A DNA stretch of 64,000 nucleotides from Planctomycetota bacterium (GTDB lineage Bacteria; Planctomycetota; UBA1135; GCA-002686595): the NCBI GenBank assembly GCA_020638855.1, contig JACKHT010000002.1, forward strand, positions 372,001-436,000, given 5' to 3'. The position numbers were made by a program, and so were the translations under genes. The stretch's first letter is position 1, and the number at the start of each line of letters is the position of its first letter. This document shows, piece after piece, positions 53,371 through 62,500 of the stretch. The notes under the pieces are model-generated. The model was not told the DNA's origin and did not search any database. It was given only the letters and a program-made list of their open reading frames with translations.

Positions 53371-55770
53371 ATGCGACTGAGTCGACGTTCCTTGCGCCTG
53401 ATTGCGGTGCTAGCCAGTGGTTTGTTTGTCCTACCGGCCTGTCACCGGAGCACGCCGATCTTTGGCGGCAACAGCAACAACAACAATGGAGGCGGGGGTG
53501 GCGGTTCGGGATCCACGGCCACCTACCAGCCCGGTGCCATCGTCGATGCGGGGGGCGGCGCGAACCCCTTGCGGGTGGACTTGCCGGGGCGCCTTTCGGT
53601 GCTGGTGCAGGTCACCGACACTGCGGGGAACCCCGTCGCAGGTCTGACCAACGAGAATTTCGCTTTGTACGAGGACAGCCAACTCGTTTCGCGCACCGAG
53701 AGCCAGCAACAACTACTGCCCCGCCCGCGCGTGTTCCGCTCGTTCTCGCACCTATTGCTCGACATCTCGGGCAGCGTGGCGCAGACCCCGCAGGGCAAGC
53801 AGTACGAAATCGACGCCGCCAAACGTTTCATCGAAGAGGTCACCCAGCAGGAAGAGAACTACATCGCGATTTCGTGGTTCTTTGGCGGCCAGCAAATCGC
53901 TCCCGCGCTGCTCGACAACTTCAGCCCCTTGGGCTTCACCAACGACCGCGATCGGTTGATCGAAGCCGTGGAAAACGTCGACCTGATCCAGGTCACCTCC
54001 ACCTCGACCAACCTGTACGGCGCCATCCTGGAAGGCCTGGACGTGCTCGACTCCGCCCTGACGACCACCAACGCGGGGGTCGAGTTCCAATCGCTCACCT
54101 TGGTGACCTTCACCGACGGAACCGACCAAGCCGGCCTGCATACCCGCGACGAGGCCATCGCTCGCATCAACAGCAGCGCCAACCGCTACTACGCCCAGGC
54201 GATTGGGTTGGGGACCGAAATCGACACGGCCACGCTCGATGCGATTGGCCCCAACGGTTGGGTCTTGGCGGACAACCTCGATCAGCTGGTGACGACCTTC
54301 GGCCAAGTCGGTGGGCTGGTGCGCGAACTGGCCAACAGCTTCTACTTGGTCGGGTACATCTCGCCCAAGGTGCACAGCACCCAGCAGCGAACCCTGACGG
54401 TGGAAGCCTCCCGCCAGGGCAGCACCGCGACCCGCGACTATCCCTTTGTGCCCCAGTACTTCTCGGGCGGCGCGGGCTTTTTGGATGTTCGCGAGAGCGA
54501 AGCCTCCGAAGCGATCGCCGAATGGGTGGACTTGTATTCGCAACCCGATGGTCACACCTTGCTCCTGGCGCGCAACACAGGCCCCGGAGACACCAGCCAA
54601 AGCATGACGGTTCGTGCGATGGACGCGAGTTTCGAACCGATCGGCACCTTTGGATCGGGCGGCGAGCGCAAGCTCACGAGCCTGGCGGGGTATGACTTCT
54701 TGGTGCCCAAGAAGGTCGTCAGCGACAACGACGGTCGCATCTTCGTGCTCGCTCAAGCCCAAGACCACGTCGCCGATTCGAACCCGGCCTGCGCCATCGC
54801 GGTGCTTTCCTCGGGCGGGGTGCTCATCGATCAACTCTTGATCGCTCCGGTCGTTTCGGGAGTCGAAGAGGTGCGCGACATGCGCGTCACTTCCGACGGC
54901 GGACTGGTCGTGCTTTCGCGCGTGGGCATGGCCGGTGAGTACCGCACCGCCCTGCGCCGCTACGAGGCTTCGACCCTGGCCCTGGACGGCACCTTCGGAG
55001 CAGGCGGCGTCCGCCTGCTTTCCAGCCACGTTTCGGCCCTGGTCGACGACCCGCGGTCCATGGTGGCCGACGACGCAGGTGGAATCTATTACACCGGGCG
55101 CGGCTACAACGCCGTGAGCACGGGGCTCGACATGATGGTGGGCCACGTGTTGGCCAATGGCAACCTGGACGAAAACTTCGGCAACCAGGGAATTGCCATG
55201 AACCAAGGGCGCTTCGCCGGCGCGGGACCGGGGCTAGGTCGCTGCATCGGCATCGATCCCAGCGGGCGTATCGTGGTCGGCGGGGAAGTCACCCCCACCG
55301 GAGCCAGCCAAGCGCGCGCCGCATTTTGGCGGCTGCAGGCGGATGGTTCACCCGACACGGGGTTCCTGGGCAACGCCTCGAACCCCTACTTCCAGAGCGG
55401 CTTGGTGGTCTTGGGTGGAGGCCTTACCGGAGACTCCAACGTGTTGTTTGGCTTGGAATCGCACGTGTCGCAGCTACGCACGGTTGCCGACGGCAGCCTG
55501 TTTGCCGCAGGCGAGCGTCAGAATGCTCGCGGAGACCTGGACATTTGCACCTGGCGCTTGGGAGTGCAGGGGCTGTTTGCCTCAGACTACAATTTCACCG
55601 GTTTCCTAATCGAAGATGGATCGGTGGGACAAGGCTGCCACGACCGCTTGGGAGACTTGCGCTACTTGCCCACCGGCGAGCTGATCTTGATCGGATCGGG
55701 CAAGGCCCTGGGAGCCAGCGATTCCAACGGAGTGATCTGGGTCGATCGCGACCCCAACCGTCCGCTCTAA
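53371..55770 (+). CDS. Lipoprotein with VWA domain and delta-60 repeats
   Basis: 799 residues from the ATG with AGGTGAG upstream; a GTG three codons earlier is possible. Lipobox near VLPAC, then a Gly/Asn-rich linker. A VWA domain follows at about residues 125-330 with MIDAS-type DISGS and a later TFTDG. The C-terminal 430 residues hold delta-60-like propeller repeats: DASFEPIGTFGSGGERKL, LALDGTFGAGGVRLL, DENFGNQGIAMN. Such proteins bind metals and ligands at the cell surface. Not part of the lipid operon judging from the 160-nt gap. Confidence 0.83.
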   Translation: MRLSRRSLRLIAVLASGLFVLPACHRSTPIFGGNSNNNNGGGGGGSGSTATYQPGAIVDAGGGANPLRVDLPGRLSVLVQVTDTAGNPVAGLTNENFALYEDSQLVSRTESQQQLLPRPRVFRSFSHLLLDISGSVAQTPQGKQYEIDAAKRFIEEVTQQEENYIAISWFFGGQQIAPALLDNFSPLGFTNDRDRLIEAVENVDLIQVTSTSTNLYGAILEGLDVLDSALTTTNAGVEFQSLTLVTFTDGTDQAGLHTRDEAIARINSSANRYYAQAIGLGTEIDTATLDAIGPNGWVLADNLDQLVTTFGQVGGLVRELANSFYLVGYISPKVHSTQQRTLTVEASRQGSTATRDYPFVPQYFSGGAGFLDVRESEASEAIAEWVDLYSQPDGHTLLLARNTGPGDTSQSMTVRAMDASFEPIGTFGSGGERKLTSLAGYDFLVPKKVVSDNDGRIFVLAQAQDHVADSNPACAIAVLSSGGVLIDQLLIAPVVSGVEEVRDMRVTSDGGLVVLSRVGMAGEYRTALRRYEASTLALDGTFGAGGVRLLSSHVSALVDDPRSMVADDAGGIYYTGRGYNAVSTGLDMMVGHVLANGNLDENFGNQGIAMNQGRFAGAGPGLGRCIGIDPSGRIVVGGEVTPTGASQARAAFWRLQADGSPDTGFLGNASNPYFQSGLVVLGGGLTGDSNVLFGLESHVSQLRTVADGSLFAAGERQNARGDLDICTWRLGVQGLFASDYNFTGFLIEDGSVGQGCHDRLGDLRYLPTGELILIGSGKALGASDSNGVIWVDRDPNRPL

Positions 55771-55785
55771 CTCCCTACCGGGTGC

Positions 55786-55827
55786 CCCACTCGCTGCAGG
55801 CCAGAATCTAGGTTCGCAGCGAGTGGG
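55786..55827. terminator. Bidirectional terminator-like hairpin
   Basis: CCCACTCGCTGC (55786-55797) pairs perfectly with GCAGCGAGTGGG (55816-55827). It lies between convergent genes and extends into the last codons of the Crp/Fnr gene. No T-run follows in either direction; the loop is 18 bases. Confidence 0.65.
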
Positions 55828-56518
55828 TCCCCGCGGCATCGGCTTCCAGCCGATCAGGTTCGAGGATGGCAATCGAACGACCGCGCACCTGAACCAATCC
55901 CAAGTCCCGCCAGCGCTTGAGTATGCGTGAAAAAGTCGCCGGGGCGATGTCCAAGCGCCGCGCCAAGTCGCCTTTCTTAATGGCTAGGCGGACCGTCGGG
56001 ATCGGATGCCCCGATTCGGTGGGCTGGGATAGCAAGTAGCGGGCAAGGCGACCCGAGGCTTCACCGGTCATCTCTTCCACGCGCTGAATCAAACCGAACA
56101 TTCGCTCGCACAGGCCAGCGATCACCGCTTCTGCGAGGATCGGGTCGGTGTGCAACCGTTTGCGGAACCCGCGAGCTTCGACCGCCAAGACCCGCAACCC
56201 TGGCGGGGTGGCAACGGCATGCAGGGGGAAAACGCCCATATGCAGTGCGGAAGCGACCCCGATGAAGTCGCCCTTGCGGAAGATGCCCACCACTTGGCCT
56301 TTGCCCTCCGCAGCTGGAAACTCGAGGCGTACCCTCCCATCCACGAGCACAAAGAAGTGCTCGGCGAGCTTCCCGGCCTCAAACACCCGCTGACCCGAAG
56401 CCACATTCCGTAGCTCGGACACCGCGGCGATGGCTTCCAGTTGGGAGGTATCCAGCCCAGCAAAGATCGGTGTCTCGCTCAGGATACCCACCAAGGAAGG
56501 CGCGCCCTTTGTAACCAT
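55808..56518 (-). CDS. Crp/Fnr-family transcriptional regulator
   Basis: 236 residues. Cyclic-nucleotide-binding-like beta barrel at residues about 15-125 (FEAGKLAEHFFVLVDGRVRLEF), a dimerisation helix, then a winged HTH with RLAIKKGDLARRLDIAPATFSRILKRWRDLGLVQV. No Fnr-type Cys cluster is present, and the key Arg/Ser residues for cAMP are not evident, so the signal is unknown. Upstream lies a 15-bp tandem repeat region. Confidence 0.92.
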   Translation of the reverse strand: MVTKGAPSLVGILSETPIFAGLDTSQLEAIAAVSELRNVASGQRVFEAGKLAEHFFVLVDGRVRLEFPAAEGKGQVVGIFRKGDFIGVASALHMGVFPLHAVATPPGLRVLAVEARGFRKRLHTDPILAEAVIAGLCERMFGLIQRVEEMTGEASGRLARYLLSQPTESGHPIPTVRLAIKKGDLARRLDIAPATFSRILKRWRDLGLVQVRGRSIAILEPDRLEADAAGTHSLRT

Positions 56519-56648
56519 GGCTCCATCCTAGCCCAATGGGGAGGGCCGGTCGCACAAACGGCCGCAGGAGTCGTGCTCAACCTAGCCCAGAGAGCCACCC
56601 CAAGCCGCAAGACCCCCCGTTCTGCGTTTCCATTCGGCGGTTCCCCGC

Positions 56649-56708
56649 CCTAGATCAAAAAGGCCTAGATCCAAAAGGCCTAGATCAAAAAGACCCAGAC
56701 CAACGGGC
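56649..56708. repeat. 15-bp tandem repeats upstream of the Crp/Fnr gene
   Basis: Units CCTAGATCAAAAAGG, CCTAGATCCAAAAGG and CCTAGATCAAAAAGA follow each other exactly from 56649 to 56693, then a degenerate fourth unit. They are AT-rich compared with the surroundings and lie about 130 bp upstream of the crp-type start codon. The 15-bp period is not a whole number of helical turns. The rest of this gap of about 320 bases holds no gene. Confidence 0.85.
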
Positions 56709-56782
56709 CTAGGCCATCGGCCGCAAGGAAGAACCATCCGGGGATGGCCGCGCAGCAGACAAGTGTCTCCGCAAATTCACGC

Positions 56783-56819
56783 GGCGCTCGCATCCTCAAG
56801 GAAGGACGCGAGCGCCGCA
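56783..56819 (-). terminator. Hairpin after the DUF2959 gene
   Basis: Stem GGCGCTCGC/GCGAGCGCC extended by TCCT/AGGA after one mismatch, about 20-55 nt downstream of the stop of the minus-strand lipoprotein gene. There is no long T-run, so termination strength is uncertain. Confidence 0.6.
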
Positions 56820-56839
56820 GGGGAACGACCTTGGAGGCG

Positions 56840-57490
56840 TCAGTTGCTCGCGTCCTTGCCCATGTCTTTGAGGAAGGAATCGGCTTCGTCGATCGACTTC
56901 TGCATCGAGGCGATCAAGTCGGCCACGTCGCTTTGGATGTTCATCGCCGAATCCTTGAGCCCGCTGATGGCCTTGGCGTTGAGGTTGTGCTTGATGAAGG
57001 TCACGTGGTCCTTGAAGGTCTGCAGCACCGGCTTCATCTTGCCCTCGGCATCGTGCATCACGCGCACCACGTCGTTGTAGCGACTCTCGGTGTCCCGGCG
57101 AATCTCTTGGCTTTGACGGGCCAAGTTCTGGTCCGCCATGCCGGCGATTTCCTCGTCCCATTCCTTGAAGAGGGCTTCCGCAACGTCTTCGATCTTGGTG
57201 ATGCGCGAGCTGACGTCCGCGGCGGCTTCGTCCGCATCCTCGTACTTGCTCTTGAGCTTCTTGTACATGGCCTCCAGGTCTCCCCCTTGGAAACCGGTCA
57301 GCTCTTGGAAGGCTTCGTAGGTGGTTTGGATCTGTTCTTTGGCGACGGCCTGGTCTTCGCGGGCGGAAGCGACGCGATCCACCAGGATCTCACGCTTGTC
57401 CACTCCGAACTTCTCCATGGCGGAGTAGTACATGGATTGGCAAGCAACGGTGCTGGCGATCAGGACAGCGGGCAACAACAGGTTTCGCAT
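56840..57490 (-). CDS. DUF2959 family lipoprotein
   Basis: 216 residues. Signal with lipobox STVACQS. The next segment YYSAMEKFGVDKREILVDRVASAREDQ matches DUF2959, whose members are long helical bundles of unknown function with coiled coils (AMYKKLKSKYEDADEAAADVSSRI). Start chosen at MRNLLLPAV; an in-frame ATG three codons earlier is possible. Divergent from the PPTase gene. Likely sits in the periplasm. Confidence 0.82.
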   Translation of the reverse strand: MRNLLLPAVLIASTVACQSMYYSAMEKFGVDKREILVDRVASAREDQAVAKEQIQTTYEAFQELTGFQGGDLEAMYKKLKSKYEDADEAAADVSSRITKIEDVAEALFKEWDEEIAGMADQNLARQSQEIRRDTESRYNDVVRVMHDAEGKMKPVLQTFKDHVTFIKHNLNAKAISGLKDSAMNIQSDVADLIASMQKSIDEADSFLKDMGKDASN

Positions 57491-57631
57491 GGGGAGCATG
57501 GGGAGCAAGGACCGGCACCCAGCGGAACGGGGCGCCTTTGGTTTTCGGGCGGACAGAATACCAAAGGACCCCAAACCTCGGAGGTTTTCCACTCCAAAGC
57601 GCGGGCTCGCCAGCCAACTGGCTAGAATGTC

Positions 57632-58198
57632 ATGATGCACGCAATGGGCTGGCAGGCAACCTTTCCGGCGCCGCTGGATGCCGCTCCTCGCGCCTTGGCA
57701 GGGCTGCGCAGTCGAGCCGCCAGCGAATTGCTCGAGCGCGGCATGCGCTCGGCGGGACTGGAGCCCTGGACCCCACGCAAGGGCCCCTTCGGAAACCCGC
57801 TTCCCGAAGCCGGTTGGTACGTTTCGAAATCGCACTGCTCCGACCATGTGGCTGCAGCCCTGGCCCGCGTCCCGGTGGGAATCGACGTCGAACCGATTCG
57901 ATTGGCACGGGTGGCGACATGGGAACGGGTGATGGACGCTGCTGAGGCCCGACTCCTGGGCCCCGTCGACGCCCTGGCTTTCACCCGGCTGTGGACCGCC
58001 AAGGAAGCGGTGCTCAAGGCCCATGAGGTGGGAATCGCCGGATTGTCCAAGTGCCGCCTGGTGCAGGTGCTGAGCCCCTCCTGCCTGGAGCTCCGCTACC
58101 AGGACCGCCGGCACCGCGTCCACCAGCAATTCGTCGCCCAACACGTGGTCTCCCTGTGCGCCGTCGGGCAGGAAACCGTATCCTGGCCGCAGCCCTAG
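57632..58198 (+). CDS. 4'-phosphopantetheinyl transferase (Sfp-type)
   Basis: 188 residues. The superfamily metal motif VGIDVEPI (Asp85, Glu87) and FTRLWTAKEAVLKA (Glu125, Lys) are present with normal spacing; SKSHC and the preceding GPFGNP segment match the CoA-binding part. It transfers phosphopantetheine from CoA to carrier proteins. The short Sfp-like form differs from housekeeping AcpS, so it may serve the acyl carrier protein of the ketosynthase operon about 9.4 kb upstream (inference). Two adjacent ATG codons could start it. Confidence 0.88.
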   Translation: MMHAMGWQATFPAPLDAAPRALAGLRSRAASELLERGMRSAGLEPWTPRKGPFGNPLPEAGWYVSKSHCSDHVAAALARVPVGIDVEPIRLARVATWERVMDAAEARLLGPVDALAFTRLWTAKEAVLKAHEVGIAGLSKCRLVQVLSPSCLELRYQDRRHRVHQQFVAQHVVSLCAVGQETVSWPQP

Positions 58199-58227
58199 GT
58201 CCCTGCTCCCTGGTGGCGGCTTCCCCC

Positions 58228-59541
58228 ATGCATCGTTCCCTGCTCCTGCTCGCCGGGCTGCTGCCGCTCGGTTGCCAGTCAGGTTCTCCTGGCTCCCCAC
58301 CATCCCCTGCGGGCATCCCGGTCGAATCGCGGGCGGAGTGGTTCTTCGGATCGCCCATTGGGGGTCCCGCCCAAACCCTAGCCGCCAGTGCCCAAGTGGG
58401 CGTGCCGTGGACTTTGGAAGTCGAGGCGTTTGCCATGCCGGGGCCTTCGGAAGCGGGCGGGGAGGCTTTGACCCCCCGAGTGTCGATGGTGGCCGACCCG
58501 CGCCGCTCCAATCCGATCTTGCCTGCGGCTCGCGTCCTGGCGCGCGGGCGGTGGTACGACCCGGCCACCGAATGGAAACACGCCGATCGTTCCCCCGTCC
58601 GAACCGAACGCGTGGCCCTGTACGCGGGGCAGTGCTTTCGATTGGTGATGCAAGCCGAAGGGCTCCCGTACGAGATTGCCCTCCACGTCCAGCGAACCCA
58701 GGGCGCAGCTCGCGGATTCTTCCTGACGCTCTCGGCGCGGGAGGACCAAGTTCCTATCGAGTTTCTGCAGCTCGCCGAGCCCTGGAGCCCTGAAACCGGC
58801 GCCGTGGCAATCGTCCTCGACCTGGGCGAAGCCCAAACCACCACGCTTGGTGTGGTCCTTCGGCCTTGGAACCCCGCGCCCGGGGACCCGGAGTTCGATG
58901 CAGCCAAAACCCGTTCGCGCACACAGGACTCGACCCAAGCGGCCTTCTCCTTGACCCTGCCCGATCGAACCGAACCCCAGAGCCGTTTCCTGGCCGAGGC
59001 CGTCGACCGTTTGCGGCAAGGTCCGGATCGATCGATCCTGTATTCGATCGCCAGCGAAGTCCAGGCCCCCCATGCCCAAGACTGGATCCTGATTTGCACC
59101 GATGACCAGCTCGCGAACCTGATCGGTGAATTGGGCAAAGGAACTGGGCGCCGCGTGCTGAGCGATCAACCCGGTCGCCTCAGCCGCAACCTCGAAGCCT
59201 GCAGCCTGCGTCAAGCCGCACGCAGCCTGCAAACAGAGTCCTTGCGCGATGTGGCCCTTGCCTACTTGATCCGGCAGGCGGGCCAATTGGCCTTCTACCC
59301 CGACGTGCTCGTGGAGCTGGTCGAGCGCGCGGAGACCACCGCCGAATTGAACGCACGCCTGGCGGCGGAAAACCGAATCTTCCTCGAGGATTCCGGGCGC
59401 TCGGCCCGACTGCGAGCCTTCGAATGGCTCCAGACCCAAGGCCTGGAACCCAAAGGCTACGACCCCCTGTCGCGCAGCAGCCAACGCCAAGCGGCGCTTG
59501 AGCGCTGGCGCGAAGCCCTCGATCAAGGGACCTCCCAATGA
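58228..59541 (+). CDS. Putative lipoprotein of unknown function
   Basis: 437 residues. Signal with lipobox LLPLGCQSG. The N-terminal half is beta-rich; the C-terminal half is helical with repeated DVALAYLIRQAGQLAFY-like units. No family recognised. It overlaps the next very large gene by 4 nt (ATGA), so the two are translationally coupled and probably act together in the envelope. Confidence 0.65.
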   Translation: MHRSLLLLAGLLPLGCQSGSPGSPPSPAGIPVESRAEWFFGSPIGGPAQTLAASAQVGVPWTLEVEAFAMPGPSEAGGEALTPRVSMVADPRRSNPILPAARVLARGRWYDPATEWKHADRSPVRTERVALYAGQCFRLVMQAEGLPYEIALHVQRTQGAARGFFLTLSAREDQVPIEFLQLAEPWSPETGAVAIVLDLGEAQTTTLGVVLRPWNPAPGDPEFDAAKTRSRTQDSTQAAFSLTLPDRTEPQSRFLAEAVDRLRQGPDRSILYSIASEVQAPHAQDWILICTDDQLANLIGELGKGTGRRVLSDQPGRLSRNLEACSLRQAARSLQTESLRDVALAYLIRQAGQLAFYPDVLVELVERAETTAELNARLAAENRIFLEDSGRSARLRAFEWLQTQGLEPKGYDPLSRSSQRQAALERWREALDQGTSQ

Positions 59542-62500
59542 GCGACTTTGACATCATCGACTTTGACTTGTCGCTTGGCGGGCCTTCGCGTCCGCGCCGT
59601 CGCGCCCTGTTGCTTCCTTGGCTGTGGCGTGGGATGTGGATCGTGCTGGGCTTGTTGGTGGTCGGTCGCGCCTCGCTATCGCTTTGGCTACCGCCCGCCC
59701 TGAAGCGCATGGGCCACCACTGGGGCCTGGAATTGGCGTACGAGCACTTGGACCTTTCACTCTTAGGCGGACAGGTCACCTTGCGCGGACTCACCGCCCA
59801 AAACCGCGACGCGAAGGCGGAGGACGAGCCGCTGGTGGCAGTAGACTACGCGATCCTGGACCTATCCCTGGCGAAGCTACTGCGCGGCCAGCTGCGCATC
59901 CATCGCGCCGAAATCGACGGGGGGCGCATGCACTGGGTCCGCGATTCGGCGGGGCATTGGAACACCGAAGCGCTTTGGAACGCGCTGGCCAGCGAGTCGG
60001 AGGGTGCTCCCAATTGGCTCGATCGTGCCCAATGGAACGATCTGCGGCTCCAGGACATCGCCCTCTTGGTGCGCGACGAAAGCCAAACGCCGGTCCAAGA
60101 GATCCGCACGCAAGTCGACATGACCTTGGCCGATGGTGGGTACCTCGACCGACCGATGCGGATCGAACTGCGGGCACGGGCCAAGGACTGGCTCGATGGC
60201 CTGTTGGCCGACGCCACCGTGTGGCGCCACGACGGGCAACTCGAAGCCACCGCGCAGCTCGAGCTGTTTGGCCTGCGCAAGGACTTGGCGAATCGCTGGC
60301 TGGCCCCCTTGGGAGCCAAGGTGGACGCTGCTTCGCAGGACCTGCGCTTCCAGGCCCAAACCACGCTGCGCTACGCAGACGCGCAGGAAACCGCAGGGGG
60401 TTCGCGATTCGTGGAAGGCCCGCTCCTAGTGCGCGATTTGTTGTGGTCCACCGATCACCGTCCTGCGCTGATGGTGGGCACCCTCGACACGACCTTGCAC
60501 GCAAAGGGCTGGGCCGATTGGAATCTGGGTGCCACGCGCCTCGCCAACGCCGAAATCCACCTGGAGCGGCCGCTGCGAGGCGATGGAAGCGCTGGCAATT
60601 GGAGCCTCGCGGGCGGTTCGCTCGAACCCGGCTCTCCCCTGCGCCGCGGACTGGCGCAGTTCTCGATCGAGCGTCTCGATAGCGAGGCCTTGCGCTGGTT
60701 CGCCGAGGACGAAACCACCTCGCCCCCCACTCGCCTCGCAGGCGTTCTCGAGGGCAACGTGGAGGGCTTGGCCTTTGCACGTGCGAGCGGCTGGCAGCCC
60801 ATGGCATTCGACTTGCAGGTTCCCCCATCGCGCGACCGCTCCGCGATCCAACTGGCCGGTTCGTTCCAACCGGGATCCAGCGGATCTTTGGACGTGAAAC
60901 TGGCCGGAGCTCGCTGGAACCCTAGCCAACTCGCCGCCTACCTCGAACCCCTGGGCCTCCGTTGTGCCCCGGATCTCACCGTAGCGGCGGACCGCATGCG
61001 CGTCGCTTGGGTTCCAGGCCAGGGAGCCACCCAATGGGATGTGGTCTTGGAACGTGCGGCTTGGTTCCAGGGTTCTAGCGCGACGACCCTCGAGGAAGTC
61101 ACCTTGGAACGGGCCGTGCTCGCTTCGGACACTTGGCGGCTGGGCTCGTTGCGCTTGCGCGGCGGAAGCCTGGCCGGGGGGCGTACGCCTGGAGGCGAGT
61201 GGTACTTGGCGGGCTTGCAATCGGTGGGCCTGCGGACCACCCCCGCTGCCACTTGGGGCCCACAAGCCATGCGGGTCGATGAGGCGCAACTCGACGACCT
61301 CGCTCTTTCTTGGGAAGACCGGCGCGGGGGGTCCCAGGCAAACCCGTCCGTTTGCCATTTCGATGCGCTGCGCTTGACCGATTGGGCTTGGGATCGGGCG
61401 CAACAACCTGGACCGTTGCGGGGTCGGTGGGACGGAAACCTTGCTTGGCCTGGGCACGTCGCCAACGGTCGGAGCCAGGGCCAGTTCCTCGCGCCCCAAG
61501 GGGATGAACCCGGTCGAGTGATCGCCACGGTCGACCTGAAGAATTGGCAGGACGCAACGCTGCTGGGCTGGCTAGCCGAGCGTGGGGTCGATCTGGATTG
61601 GATCGGCCACGATGTGCAAGCCAGCGGACAATTCGATTGGAGAAGCGAACAGGGCGGGGGTAGCGGTTCGCTGCAGTTGCGTGAAGTCCGCCTTGCCCAG
61701 GGCGACCAGACGCTGTGGGAACTGCAAGACTTGGACGCCACCGGTTTGGACTGGAGCTCCTCGGGTTGGACCTTGGCCCAACTCAGTCTGAACCAACCGG
61801 TGGGCCCCTGCATCGAGCAACCCAACGGGAGCTGGACAGCCTTCGGATGGCGCGGAATCCCAGCCCTTGGGAAGCAACCCTTCGTGGGAAATCCCGCCGG
61901 GTTCTTGGAGGCCCTTCCCATCCAATCGCTGGAAGTGCAGGGTGCGCGGATCAAGGTCCAACCCACGGGCCCGCCGGACCTTGCGGGTGTGTGGACCCTG
62001 GATGGGCGTTGGGAACGTCTAGCCGAAGGCGGAACCCAGGCCGGCTGGAAGGTCGACACCGAAATCGGCGTGCAAGGAAGCCTTGAGCGGGGTCAGTTGG
62101 CGGGAGAGGTGCATCGGTCCGACCAGGGCCTCGACTGGGACCTGGCGCTCGAAGCCGAGGGCCTGGTCGCAAGCCCTTGGACGCGCGCGCTGCTCGCGCC
62201 CTTGGTGCCCGAGTGGCAGAGTGCCCACCTGCAAGCCAAGCTACGTGGCCAGCTGCAACGCTTGGAATCCGGGGCGCTGCGCGGCAACTTGCAGGTTCGG
62301 GATGGGCAGCTTTCCGACGGGGACCCGGCGCATACGCTGTTCGCACTGCCGGCGTTGGATCTCGTCGTGGATCGCTGGGACGCTGGCTCGAAGGTCGCGC
62401 GGATTGGAAGCTCCGCGATCGGCAGTTCCTCGCTCGCTGGTTTGTCCGCACGCATTCGACGCGACGCACGCGGAAACTGGCATGCGTTGGGTATGCAGTG

